Source: Bacteroidota bacterium
GTDB taxonomy: Bacteria; Bacteroidota; Bacteroidia; Cytophagales; Cyclobacteriaceae
Length of the DNA: 8,490 nt
Direction: 5' to 3'
Assembly: GCA_003242315.1 (NCBI GenBank)
Contig: QGUY01000172.1
Coordinates: 1 to 8,490, forward strand
Part shown: in pieces, positions 1 through 6,108 of the stretch
How the letters are laid out: the number at the start of each line of letters is the position of its first letter
How positions within the stretch are numbered: position 1 is the first letter of the stretch
The notes under the pieces: model-generated
The model's input: only the letters and a program-made list of their open reading frames with translations
Told to the model about the DNA's origin: nothing
Databases searched by the model: none
Translations under genes and position numbers: made by a program

Positions 1-1158
1 CTTGATTATACAGAATTGCGTATTAGTGTATTCGGCGCCTTCGCGGATCTCTATGCTTCGCGTAGGGATTTCGAGAAAGCGTCCGCGTATCAGGACAAGT
101 ACATCAACCTGAAGGATAGCGTATACAGCGAAAAGCTCATCTCCAACCTCGCCAAGATCAAAACGAACTTCGAAGAGCGTCAGAACATCGCCATCATCGC
201 TTCGAAAAACGAGGCGCTCATCCGTCAGCAACGCTTCAACATCGCTATTGTAATCATCGCTGTGCTGGCAGGCCTGCTCGTGTTTGTGCTCTACAGAAGC
301 AACCTCGTTAAGAAACGCGTTAACCAGGCGCTGTCTGACGCCAAGGTTACGATCGAGGATCAAAACCGCCAGCTCACTTCCCTCAACAGGAACCTGGAAC
401 GGATGGTCGATGCCCGCACTATCGAACTCCAGGTGGCGAACGAAGCGCTCAAGCGCGTTAACGACGAACTGGATAACTTTATCTACAAAACTTCGCACGA
501 CATCCGCGGTCCGCTCGCCAGCCTTAAAGGAATGTGCAACGTCGCCATCATGGACGTAAAGGATCCGCTGGCCCTCGATTACTTCAATAAGCTCGACGCC
601 ACTGCGGAAAAGCTTAACACGATCCTGACCCGCCTGCTTATCATCAACCAGATCAACAACTCTTCGGCAAGTCACGAACTTATCGACTTCGAAGAAATTG
701 TCGACGACGTCATCGTTCTGGAACGGAAACGTGGTCTTCCTCCGCGCCTCACGATCAAAAAGGAAATCGAAGAGAACATCATCTTCTACTCCGATAAGGA
801 ACTCATCCGCATCATTCTCGAAAACCTTATCGACAACGCCATAAAGTTCTACAACGATTCAGACCGCGCCGATCCTTTTGTTATGATCAAAGTTGAACGC
901 GATGGCAATACGCTTAAGGTAAGGGTCATCGATAACGGCATCGGTATAAGCCAGGTCAACCCGGACAAGATTTTCCAGATGTTCTCCCGTGCGTCGGAAC
1001 GCTCCGGCACGGGTGGTATCGGTCTGTACCTGACCAAGACCGCCACCGAAAAGATCGGCGGGCAGATCGACCTCAAAACGACGCCAGAAGGCTATACAGA
1101 ATTCTTCGTCAAGTTTTCCCTCACCACCTCCCGAATGCGGGCCGAAGTGGCCGTGTAG
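1..1158 (+). CDS. TPR-type sensor histidine kinase, 5' truncated by window edge
   Basis: This is the C-terminal 385 residues of a membrane sensor kinase that should autophosphorylate on His and pass the phosphate to a response regulator not seen here. The frame is open from base 1, so the TTG at 16 is not the start. Counting from base 1, residues about 10-45 resemble a last tetratricopeptide repeat (DLYASRRDFEKA) followed by a helical linker. A hydrophobic segment at about 79-98 is a single membrane span. A coiled coil runs about 105-160. The HisKA H-box is SHDIRGPL with phospho-acceptor His166. The ATPase domain has the N-box (LIDNAIKF, Asn279), G1 (DNGIGIS, from Asp311) and G2 (GTGGIGLYLT, from Gly336). 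This TPR-TM-coiled-coil-kinase layout is common in Bacteroidota. No receiver domain follows the ATPase domain and no regulator gene follows within the window, so the signal and partner are unknown. The family call is secure. Confidence 0.93.
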   Translation, partial: LDYTELRISVFGAFADLYASRRDFEKASAYQDKYINLKDSVYSEKLISNLAKIKTNFEERQNIAIIASKNEALIRQQRFNIAIVIIAVLAGLLVFVLYRSNLVKKRVNQALSDAKVTIEDQNRQLTSLNRNLERMVDARTIELQVANEALKRVNDELDNFIYKTSHDIRGPLASLKGMCNVAIMDVKDPLALDYFNKLDATAEKLNTILTRLLIINQINNSSASHELIDFEEIVDDVIVLERKRGLPPRLTIKKEIEENIIFYSDKELIRIILENLIDNAIKFYNDSDRADPFVMIKVERDGNTLKVRVIDNGIGISQVNPDKIFQMFSRASERSGTGGIGLYLTKTATEKIGGQIDLKTTPEGYTEFFVKFSLTTSRMRAEVAV

Positions 1159-1161
1159 ATT

Positions 1162-1191
1162 TTTTTCGCAACATTAGTATTATCATCTTTG
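1162..1191 (+). promoter_or_regulatory. Candidate Bacteroidota-type promoter for metG
   Basis: CATCTTTG at 1184-1191 differs by one base from the Bacteroidota -7 consensus TAnnTTTG and is followed by CA. A T-rich stretch at 1160-1166 lies where a -33 element would be expected, although no clean TTTG is present. It starts just after the kinase stop codon and lies about 40 bases before the metG ATG. The leader between holds a 5-bp hairpin, ACCGA (1202-1206) with TCGGT (1213-1217). There is no Shine-Dalgarno-like purine block, as usual in this phylum. The assignment rests on one element and its position only. Confidence 0.45.
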
Positions 1192-1230
1192 CAGGGGCTG
1201 AACCGACCCTAATCGGTCATTTCATTCATC

Positions 1231-3318
1231 ATGAAAAAATTCAAACGATATACCGTCACGTCCGCTCTCCCGTATGCGAATGGCCCTCTACACATCGGGC
1301 ATATCGCCGGTGCGTACCTGCCCGCAGATACCTACGTACGGTACCTTAGGCTTAGGGGAGAGGATGTGGTCTATGTAGGAGGGTCCGACGAACACGGTGT
1401 GGCTATTACCCTCGGGGCGCGAAAAGCAGGTGTTTCACCTCAGGAATTCGTCGACAAGTACCACGAGATGATGAAGAAGACCTTCCAGGAATTCGGCATC
1501 TCGTTCGACGTGTATTCCCGCACATCGGCAAAAGTTCACTACGATACTGCACAGGAGTTTTTTACCAACATCTACAATAAGGGTATCCTCAAAGAAGAAA
1601 CTTCCGATCAGTATTACGATGAACAGGAAGGGATATTCCTGGCTGACCGCTACATCATAGGCACATGTCCGAATTGCAAATACGAGAACGCATACGGCGA
1701 TCAGTGCGAGCGGTGTGGTACAAGTCTCAGTCCCCGGGAACTGATCAATCCGAGGTCCACTGTCTCTGGTCAACCGCCTGTGCTGCGACAAACAAAGCAC
1801 TGGTATTTTCCCCTTGACGAATATGAGTCATGGCTTCGTGAATGGTTGCTTGAGGGCCACAAGGACGATTGGAAGACGAATGTCTACGGCCAATGCAAAT
1901 CGTGGCTGGATCAGGGACTTCAACCCAGGTCGATTACCCGTGACCTCGATTGGGGTGTGCCGGTACCGCTTCCTGATGCCAAGGGTAAAGTATTGTATGT
2001 CTGGTTTGACGCACCCATAGGGTACATCTCCGCGACGAAAGAGCTGCTTCCGAACGATTGGGAAAAATACTGGAAGGATCCTGACACGCGCCTCATACAT
2101 TTCATCGGCAAAGACAACATCGTGTTTCACTGCATTATCTTCCCCGCGATGCTGAAAGCCGCCGGTGATTACATTCTTCCGGATAATGTCCCTGCGAATG
2201 AGTTCCTGAACCTCGAAGGCGACAAGCTGTCGACGTCGCGCAACTACGCCGTGTGGTTGCATGAATACCTGCAGGAACTGCCCGGACGCCGCGACGAGCT
2301 GCGCTACGTGTTGACGAGCATTTCACCGGAAACCAAGGATGCCGATTTCACCTGGAAGGATTATCAGCAAAAGGTGAACAGTGAACTCGTAGCAATTCTC
2401 GGTAACCTCGTGAATCGTGTGATGGTCCTCACCTGGAAGTACTTTGACGGGGTCGTACCCAATGCCCCTCAACTAACGGAATCCTCTGACGCGAGGGCAG
2501 GGATCAACCGCGCGAAGGAGCAGACCGCAGCGCAATTCAATGAGAGCATCAACGAAATGATCAACGCGCTCGACACATTCCTCTTCAGGGAAGCTCAATT
2601 CCACATGATGAATCTCGCGCGTGCCGGTAACAGATTTCTTGCAGATACCCAGCCGTGGAAGCTTGCCGCTACCGATAAGGATGCTGTCGCGAGCATTCTG
2701 TCATTCTCACTCAATCTTTGCGGGAATATCGCATTGGCATGCGAACCATTTCTACCGGATGGTGCTGCGGCAATTCGCCGACAGCTAAACAATGAACTGT
2801 CCGATCAACGCAGCACATTCTGGAAAGAGCGTCGTCTCGTCGACACTATAACAGGTGGTCATAAGCTGAACAAGGCGGAACTGTTGTACCGTAACGTTGA
2901 AGACGCGGATATCGAACGGCAGATCGAAAAACTAAAGAAAGCCCGCGAGGCAAAGGCTGCGGGTACGCCGTCGGATGTGAAACCGCTCAAGTCTCAGGTT
3001 ACCATTGACGACTTTGCCAAGCTGGATATCCGCATTGGTACAGTTCTCCAGGCCGAGAAGGTAGAGAAATCTGACAAGCTGCTGAAGCTGCTTGTGGATA
3101 CTGGTATTGATCGACGCACCATCCTTAGCGGTATAGCGCGTCATTATAAACCGGAAGATCTCATTGGCAAGCAAGTCACACTCATCGCGAACCTGGCGCC
3201 GCGCAGGATGATGGGCATTGAATCGAAGGGAATGATCCTGATGGCTGAAGACAAGGATGGAAAACTGCAGCTCTTAATCCCATCCGAGCCCGTGAATCCC
3301 GGTTCGACGGTAAGCTGA
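1231..3318 (+). CDS. metG: Methionyl-tRNA synthetase with C-terminal tRNA-binding domain
   Basis: A 695-residue class I aminoacyl-tRNA synthetase that charges tRNA-Met with methionine using ATP, in the cytoplasm. The start is clear because the protein opens directly into the catalytic fold (KRYTVTSALPYANGPLHIGH). The HIGH signature is at residues 21-24. One zinc knuckle of CX2C-X9-CX2C form uses Cys146, Cys149, Cys159 and Cys162. The KMSKS-like loop is KLSTS at 332-336. The anticodon-binding helical domain follows, including a QPW motif near residue 475. From about residue 590 to the end is an OB-fold of the Trbp111/EMAP type (FAKLDIRIGTVLQAEKVEKS), which in relatives dimerises and binds tRNA. 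The length matches the long bacterial form (E. coli about 677). It probably has its own promoter after the kinase gene. The stop codon abuts the stop of the convergent downstream gene. Confidence 0.98.
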   Translation: MKKFKRYTVTSALPYANGPLHIGHIAGAYLPADTYVRYLRLRGEDVVYVGGSDEHGVAITLGARKAGVSPQEFVDKYHEMMKKTFQEFGISFDVYSRTSAKVHYDTAQEFFTNIYNKGILKEETSDQYYDEQEGIFLADRYIIGTCPNCKYENAYGDQCERCGTSLSPRELINPRSTVSGQPPVLRQTKHWYFPLDEYESWLREWLLEGHKDDWKTNVYGQCKSWLDQGLQPRSITRDLDWGVPVPLPDAKGKVLYVWFDAPIGYISATKELLPNDWEKYWKDPDTRLIHFIGKDNIVFHCIIFPAMLKAAGDYILPDNVPANEFLNLEGDKLSTSRNYAVWLHEYLQELPGRRDELRYVLTSISPETKDADFTWKDYQQKVNSELVAILGNLVNRVMVLTWKYFDGVVPNAPQLTESSDARAGINRAKEQTAAQFNESINEMINALDTFLFREAQFHMMNLARAGNRFLADTQPWKLAATDKDAVASILSFSLNLCGNIALACEPFLPDGAAAIRRQLNNELSDQRSTFWKERRLVDTITGGHKLNKAELLYRNVEDADIERQIEKLKKAREAKAAGTPSDVKPLKSQVTIDDFAKLDIRIGTVLQAEKVEKSDKLLKLLVDTGIDRRTILSGIARHYKPEDLIGKQVTLIANLAPRRMMGIESKGMILMAEDKDGKLQLLIPSEPVNPGSTVS

Positions 3319-3339
3319 TCAGCTGTATTTTTCCAGCTT
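3313..3339. other. Palindrome at abutting stop codons; weak hairpin candidate
   Basis: AGCTGATCAGCT at 3313-3324 is a perfect 12-bp palindrome whose centre is exactly the join of two stop codons: TGA of metG (3316-3318) on plus and TGA of the thiamine-binding gene (3321-3319) on minus. A second pairing is possible, AAGCTG (3312-3317) with CAGCTT (3334-3339) around a 16-base loop, with T runs at 3328-3332 and 3338-3341. Either could act as a weak terminator for both directions, but neither has the GC-rich stem of a classical one. Confidence 0.4.
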
Positions 3340-3612
3340 TTCGCCGAAGGTGACGTCCCCATTCTTGCGGACATGCAGCTTGATGTTTACCACAAGTTCT
3401 TCGGCGCCCGCGTCAAAGCAGGCCTGCTGAGCCATTTTCACCGTTCGCATGGCGTCGTCGTAGGGGCCTTCAATAACTGTCTCCATAGCGCCGACCTGGT
3501 AGCGGAGGCCACTTGCAGCGATGGCCTCAATCGCTTTGTCGATAAAGGGATATGCGCGATCGCTGGTCGTCAATGGCACGATCTGGAGGGCTAAATGAAT
3601 GTTGTTTTTCAT
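3319..3612 (-). CDS. Thiamine-binding family protein (MTH1187/YqgV type, PF01910)
   Basis: A 97-residue cytoplasmic protein that resembles the MTH1187/YqgV/ECM15 family (formerly DUF77), small ferredoxin-like-fold proteins, some of which bind thiamine or its degradation products. What can be seen is an N-terminal beta strand (NIHLALQIVPLT), the motif around YPFIDKAIEAIAASGLRYQV, the family hallmark METVIEGPYDDAMRTV near residues 43-58, and a C-terminal strand with VVNIKLHVRK followed by a short helix ending in EKLEKYS. The length fits the family (about 95-105). It starts 22 bases after the pth stop, so it is probably the last gene of the rplY-pth transcript. No thiamine biosynthesis or transport gene is near and no TPP riboswitch is seen, so the physiological role is not shown by context. 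The family call is firm; ligand binding is inferred from the family. Confidence 0.88.
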   Translation of the reverse strand: MKNNIHLALQIVPLTTSDRAYPFIDKAIEAIAASGLRYQVGAMETVIEGPYDDAMRTVKMAQQACFDAGAEELVVNIKLHVRKNGDVTFGEKLEKYS

Positions 3613-3634
3613 GATCGGGTCTGGATTAAGTTGT

Positions 3635-4195
3635 TCAATCGTTATACTGGCTCATCGTGCGATCGAGTCCCTGGGTACAAAACGACAGGACCATTTCTAC
3701 GGCTTTGTCGATGTGTTTTGGCAGCGCCTCAAATTCTTCCTGCGTAAACCGGCTCAGTACGTAGTCGACCTGGCGTCCCCTGGGAAAATTATTGCCGATA
3801 CCGAACCGTAGCCGCGGGTAATCCGGACCGCCAAGCTCAGCTTCTATGTTACGCAGTCCGTTGTGTCCCGCTGTGCTTCCTTTTCCCCTCATGCGAAGGT
3901 TTCCGAACGGAAGGGCTACATCGTCGACGATGACGAGCAGATTTTCTTTGGGAATCTTGAGCGTATTGGTCCAGTACAGGACAGCTTTACCACTCAGGTT
4001 CATGTATGTGGTAGGCTTGATCAGGTGTAGCGTTCTGCCCTTGTGACGTGCCTCCGCCTTTTCTGCGAGTCGCTGCATCGAAAACTGCGCGCCAAGTTTG
4101 TCGGCCAGTTGATCCAGCACGAGGAAGCCAATATTGTGTCGTGTCAGCTCGTATTCTGCGCCGATGTTTCCCAATCCAGCGATAAGATACTTCAT
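3635..4195 (-). CDS. pth: Peptidyl-tRNA hydrolase
   Basis: A 186-residue monomeric cytoplasmic esterase that cleaves peptidyl-tRNA released from stalled ribosomes, recycling the tRNA. I chose the ATG at 4195 rather than an in-frame upstream ATG at 4261, because the protein then begins MKYLIAGLGN as in all family members; the 22 extra residues would overlap the rplY terminator. With this start the active-site residues fall at their usual positions: Asn10 (GLGN), His20 (LTRHNIGF), Asn66 (TTYMNLSG), Asp91/Asp92 (VIVDDVALPFG) and Asn112 (GHNGLRNIE). The C-terminal RFTQEEFEAL lid region is also typical. The length is close to E. coli Pth (194). It lies downstream of rplY across a 99-base gap that holds a strong terminator, and 22 bases upstream of the thiamine-binding gene. 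No convincing separate promoter is seen in the gap, so it may depend on terminator read-through. Confidence 0.97.
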   Translation of the reverse strand: MKYLIAGLGNIGAEYELTRHNIGFLVLDQLADKLGAQFSMQRLAEKAEARHKGRTLHLIKPTTYMNLSGKAVLYWTNTLKIPKENLLVIVDDVALPFGNLRMRGKGSTAGHNGLRNIEAELGGPDYPRLRFGIGNNFPRGRQVDYVLSRFTQEEFEALPKHIDKAVEMVLSFCTQGLDRTMSQYND

Positions 4196-4214
4196 GTTGG
4201 CAGCGACTAAGTAA

Positions 4215-4235
4215 AGCGCGTAAAGTCCACGCGCT
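4215..4235 (-). repeat. Hairpin in the pth leader
   Basis: AGCGCGT (4215-4221) and ACGCGCT (4229-4235) form a perfect 7-bp GC-rich stem with a 7-base loop. On the minus strand it comes directly after the T-tract of the rplY terminator and ends 19 bases before the pth ATG. It has no T-tract of its own (TTTACTTAG follows), so it is more likely an RNA structure in the pth leader, for example a processing or stability element, than a second terminator. Confidence 0.5.
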
Positions 4236-4271
4236 AAAAATAAAAAGAGTCCCGGACACACGCCGGGACTC
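4236..4271 (-). terminator. Intrinsic terminator after rplY
   Basis: GAGTCCCGG (4247-4255) pairs perfectly with CCGGGACTC (4263-4271), a 9-bp stem with a 7-base loop. On the minus strand it is followed at once by TTTTTATTTTT (4246-4236), the pattern of a rho-independent terminator. It lies 23 bases after the rplY stop codon. On the plus strand no T-tract follows, so it acts in the minus direction only. It separates rplY from pth. Confidence 0.88.
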
Positions 4272-4294
4272 CCAGTAGAACATTCGTGAACACC

Positions 4295-4936
4295 TTATTT
4301 CTTGGCTTCCTCTTTCTTTTCTGAGGCAGGTGCGCTGGCTGCGGCTCCTTCTGCAGGTGCCTCAGCGGTGGCGACTTCAAGCTTCGCAGCGCGAGGTACT
4401 TCGACGACCGCGATAGGCGCGTTGCGAGGATCAGCAAACTCAAGCCCCTCGATGGAAATATCAGCAACCTTAACGGCGTGGTGGAAGTCGAGGTGCGACA
4501 CATCAACGTCGATGTGGTCAGGCATATGCTTGGGAAACGCGATCACAGTGAGCGAATCTCTCTTTCTCACGAGCGTTCCGCCTTTCAGCAAGCCCGGCGA
4601 TTGCGCCTGACCGACAAGGCGGGTAGGGATTTTCATTTTGATCTTGCGATCTTCCGAAATGCGGAGGAAATCTGCGTGCAGGATGATTTCGCTCACAGGG
4701 TGGAACTGTACGTCCTGCAGGATAGCCTGGCATTCTTCGCCTTCGATGTTGACGTGAACGAAGTGTGCTTCATTGGTATAGACCAGCGGCCGGAACAAAA
4801 TCATCGGCGCATAGAAGTGTATCTGCGGACCCCCGCCGTAAAGAACACAGGGGACATTACCTTCTTCTCTAAGTCGTTGTGCGTCGCTTTTGCCGAGATT
4901 TGCTCTTTTATACCCTATAATCTCAACTGTTTTCAT
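4295..4936 (-). CDS. rplY: 50S ribosomal protein L25 / general stress protein Ctc
   Basis: A 213-residue member of the long L25/TL5/Ctc family, which binds 5S rRNA in the central protuberance of the large ribosomal subunit. Residues about 1-93 are the 5S rRNA-binding L25 domain (IIGYKRANLGKSDAQRLREE, then VPCVLYGG, and the conserved VQFHPVSEIILHADFLRI). Residues about 97-182 are the C-terminal TL5 beta domain (GLLKGGTLVRKRDSLTV, HIDVDVSHLDF). From about 185 to the end is a low-complexity tail rich in Ala, Glu and Lys, presumed disordered. The protein is far longer than E. coli L25 (94 residues), as is usual outside the enterobacteria. It follows prs after 23 bases, so the two are probably co-transcribed; an intrinsic terminator follows. 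In B. subtilis ctc is a sigma-B stress gene, but no stress promoter is recognised here. Confidence 0.97.
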   Translation of the reverse strand: MKTVEIIGYKRANLGKSDAQRLREEGNVPCVLYGGGPQIHFYAPMILFRPLVYTNEAHFVHVNIEGEECQAILQDVQFHPVSEIILHADFLRISEDRKIKMKIPTRLVGQAQSPGLLKGGTLVRKRDSLTVIAFPKHMPDHIDVDVSHLDFHHAVKVADISIEGLEFADPRNAPIAVVEVPRAAKLEVATAEAPAEGAAASAPASEKKEEAKK

Positions 4937-4959
4937 GATGTTTATTGATTAGTGAATAA

Positions 4960-5889
4960 TTACAATTGGATAAACAAGGAACTGATGGATTCGTGATCAT
5001 GGATCTTGCGTATCGCCTTTGCAAACAGGTCAGATACCGTCAGCACCTTGATTTTTGATAGATGCTTTTTGAGTGGAATAGTGTCTGTGACGACAAGTTC
5101 TTCCAGCACCGACTCCTGGATGTTTTCATATGCGTTGCCCGAGAGAACAGCGTGTGTACATACAGCTCTTACCGACTTGGCGCCTTTCTCCTTGAGCAAG
5201 GCCGCTGCCTTACAGATTGTGCCACCAGTGTCTACGAGGTCGTCAACCAATACCACGTCCTTACCTTCCACTTCGCCGATGAGTCGCATAGAGCTCACCT
5301 TGTTCGCTTCCTTTCGGTATTTGTCGCACACGGCAAGTTCCGCGTCGAAGTATTTGGCGAAGCTGCGAGCACGTTTGATGCCACCAACGTCAGGTGATGC
5401 AAACATGATATCGGAGAGGCCGAGTGATTTCAGGTACGGAACGAAGATATATGCACCATCGAGGTGGTCTACCGGTATATCAAAAAAGCCTTGAATCTGA
5501 TCCGCGTGCAGGTCACACGCCATGATACGGGATGCCCCTGCGGCCGAGAGCAGGTTTGCGATAAGTTTGGCCGCGATGGAAACGCGGGGCTTGTCCTTAC
5601 GGTCCTGCCGGGCGTATCCAAAATAAGGAATGAGAACGTTGACGCTGGAGGCGCTTGCCCTTCGCGCCGCGTCGACCATCAGGAGAAGTTCAAGGAGGTT
5701 GTCCGCGGGGGCGAAAGTGGACTGGATGATAAAAACTTCGTGACCGCGTACGGACTCGCCGATGAAGGGCGACATCTCGCCATCGCTAAAGCGCTGGTAT
5801 TGGACCTTCGTTAACGGCTCCCCGTAAGCGTGGGCTATACGCTGAGCCAGGTAGATTGTCGCGCTTCCGCTTAGAATTTTTACAGCCAT
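4960..5889 (-). CDS. prs: Ribose-phosphate pyrophosphokinase (PRPP synthetase)
   Basis: A 309-residue class I PRPP synthetase, which transfers the pyrophosphate of ATP to ribose 5-phosphate to give PRPP for purine, pyrimidine, histidine, tryptophan and NAD synthesis. Recognised parts are FSDGEMSPFIGESVRG (about 34-49), the ATP-binding loop YARQDRKDKPR (92-102), the metal/ATP signature DLHADQIQGFF (126-136, His128), the flexible-loop Lys190/Arg192 (VCDKYRK), and the PRPP-binding loop VLVDDLVDTGGT (213-224). The length is near that of E. coli Prs (315). The ATG at 5889 is supported by the conserved beginning MAVKILSGSAT. It sits 42 bases beyond the terminator hairpin of tRNA-Gln and 23 bases before rplY. 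No good promoter is seen between tRNA and prs, so part of its transcription may be read-through from the tRNA promoter. The prs-ctc-pth order matches B. subtilis. Confidence 0.98.
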   Translation of the reverse strand: MAVKILSGSATIYLAQRIAHAYGEPLTKVQYQRFSDGEMSPFIGESVRGHEVFIIQSTFAPADNLLELLLMVDAARRASASSVNVLIPYFGYARQDRKDKPRVSIAAKLIANLLSAAGASRIMACDLHADQIQGFFDIPVDHLDGAYIFVPYLKSLGLSDIMFASPDVGGIKRARSFAKYFDAELAVCDKYRKEANKVSSMRLIGEVEGKDVVLVDDLVDTGGTICKAAALLKEKGAKSVRAVCTHAVLSGNAYENIQESVLEELVVTDTIPLKKHLSKIKVLTVSDLFAKAIRKIHDHESISSLFIQL

Positions 5890-5930
5890 GATTTGTCAGA
5901 CCCTGGCGGGCCCGGTACCCCATTTAATAC

Positions 5931-5954
5931 AAAAATCCCGTCACCAGGCGGGAT
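5931..5954 (-). terminator. Terminator hairpin after tRNA-Gln
   Basis: ATCCCG (5935-5940) pairs with CGGGAT (5949-5954) around an 8-base loop. On the minus strand the stem is followed by TTTTTG (5935-5930), sharing its last T with the stem. It begins 7 bases after the tRNA end, as expected of a tRNA terminator, and lies before prs. With only 6 bp in the stem it may terminate incompletely. Confidence 0.65.
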
Positions 5955-5961
5955 CTTCTCG

Positions 5962-6034
5962 TTGCCCGACCAGGGCTCGAACCTGGACTTTCCTGAATCA
6001 AAATCAGGCGTGTTGCCAGTTACACCATCGGGCA
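5962..6034 (-). tRNA. tRNA-Gln (anticodon UUG)
   Basis: A complete 73-base cloverleaf on the minus strand. The acceptor stem TGCCCGA pairs with TCGGGCA (7 bp) and the discriminator base is A. The D arm is GTGT-AACTGGCA-ACAC. The anticodon arm is CCTGA-TTTTGAT-TCAGG, placing TTG at positions 34-36, which reads CAA/CAG glutamine codons. The variable loop is AAAGT, and the T arm is CCAGG-TTCGAGC-CCTGG with the standard TTC start. The 3' CCA is not encoded (CGA follows the discriminator), so it must be added by a nucleotidyltransferase. A promoter lies just upstream and a terminator hairpin just downstream. Confidence 0.97.
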
Positions 6035-6061
6035 AAGTGATGTAAGTCCCCAAATTGGGAT

Positions 6062-6091
6062 TGCAAAGGTAGAATTATTTTTCAAAAAGTA
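6062..6091 (-). promoter_or_regulatory. Bacteroidota-type promoter for tRNA-Gln
   Basis: On the minus strand TACCTTTGCA (6071-6062) is a full match to the -7 consensus TAnnTTTG, followed by CA. TTTTTG (6088-6083) lies 11 bases upstream; this is closer than the usual -33 spacing of about 19, so the -33 element is uncertain. Predicted transcription begins near 6055, some 20 bases before the tRNA. The -7 element is among the best lineage markers in the window. Confidence 0.7.
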
Positions 6092-6108
6092 AGGCCGACA
6101 GGGGATTT

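Noticed and set aside
1138..1166. Possible intrinsic terminator after the histidine kinase: GGCC-gaagt-GGCC followed by a run of seven T
   Set aside because: The stem is only 4 bp, lies inside the coding end, and is separated from the T run by seven bases; the T run may instead belong to the metG promoter.
1192..1230. Possible T-box or other riboswitch in the metG leader
   Set aside because: The leader is about 40 bases with only a 5-bp hairpin, far too short for a T-box or SAM riboswitch.
1828..2262. A 144-codon open frame on the minus strand inside metG
   Set aside because: Antisense to conserved catalytic parts of MetRS, including the KMSKS-like loop; a by-product of codon composition.
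4196..4261. N-terminal extension of pth by 22 residues using the ATG at 4261
   Set aside because: It would place the rplY terminator and a hairpin inside the coding region, and the family starts at MKYLIAGLGN.
4478..4948. A 156-codon open frame on the plus strand across rplY
   Set aside because: It lies fully antisense to rplY, whose protein matches L25/Ctc along its length, and its own product shows no recognisable domain.
5006..5494. A 162-codon open frame on the plus strand inside prs
   Set aside because: Antisense to the PRPP-binding loop region of prs; low-complexity Ser/Thr-rich product typical of a shadow frame.
6047..6060. Short palindrome CCCAAATTGGG in the tRNA-Gln leader
   Set aside because: An 11-base odd palindrome without loop space; chance in AT-rich DNA and likely removed during tRNA 5' processing.
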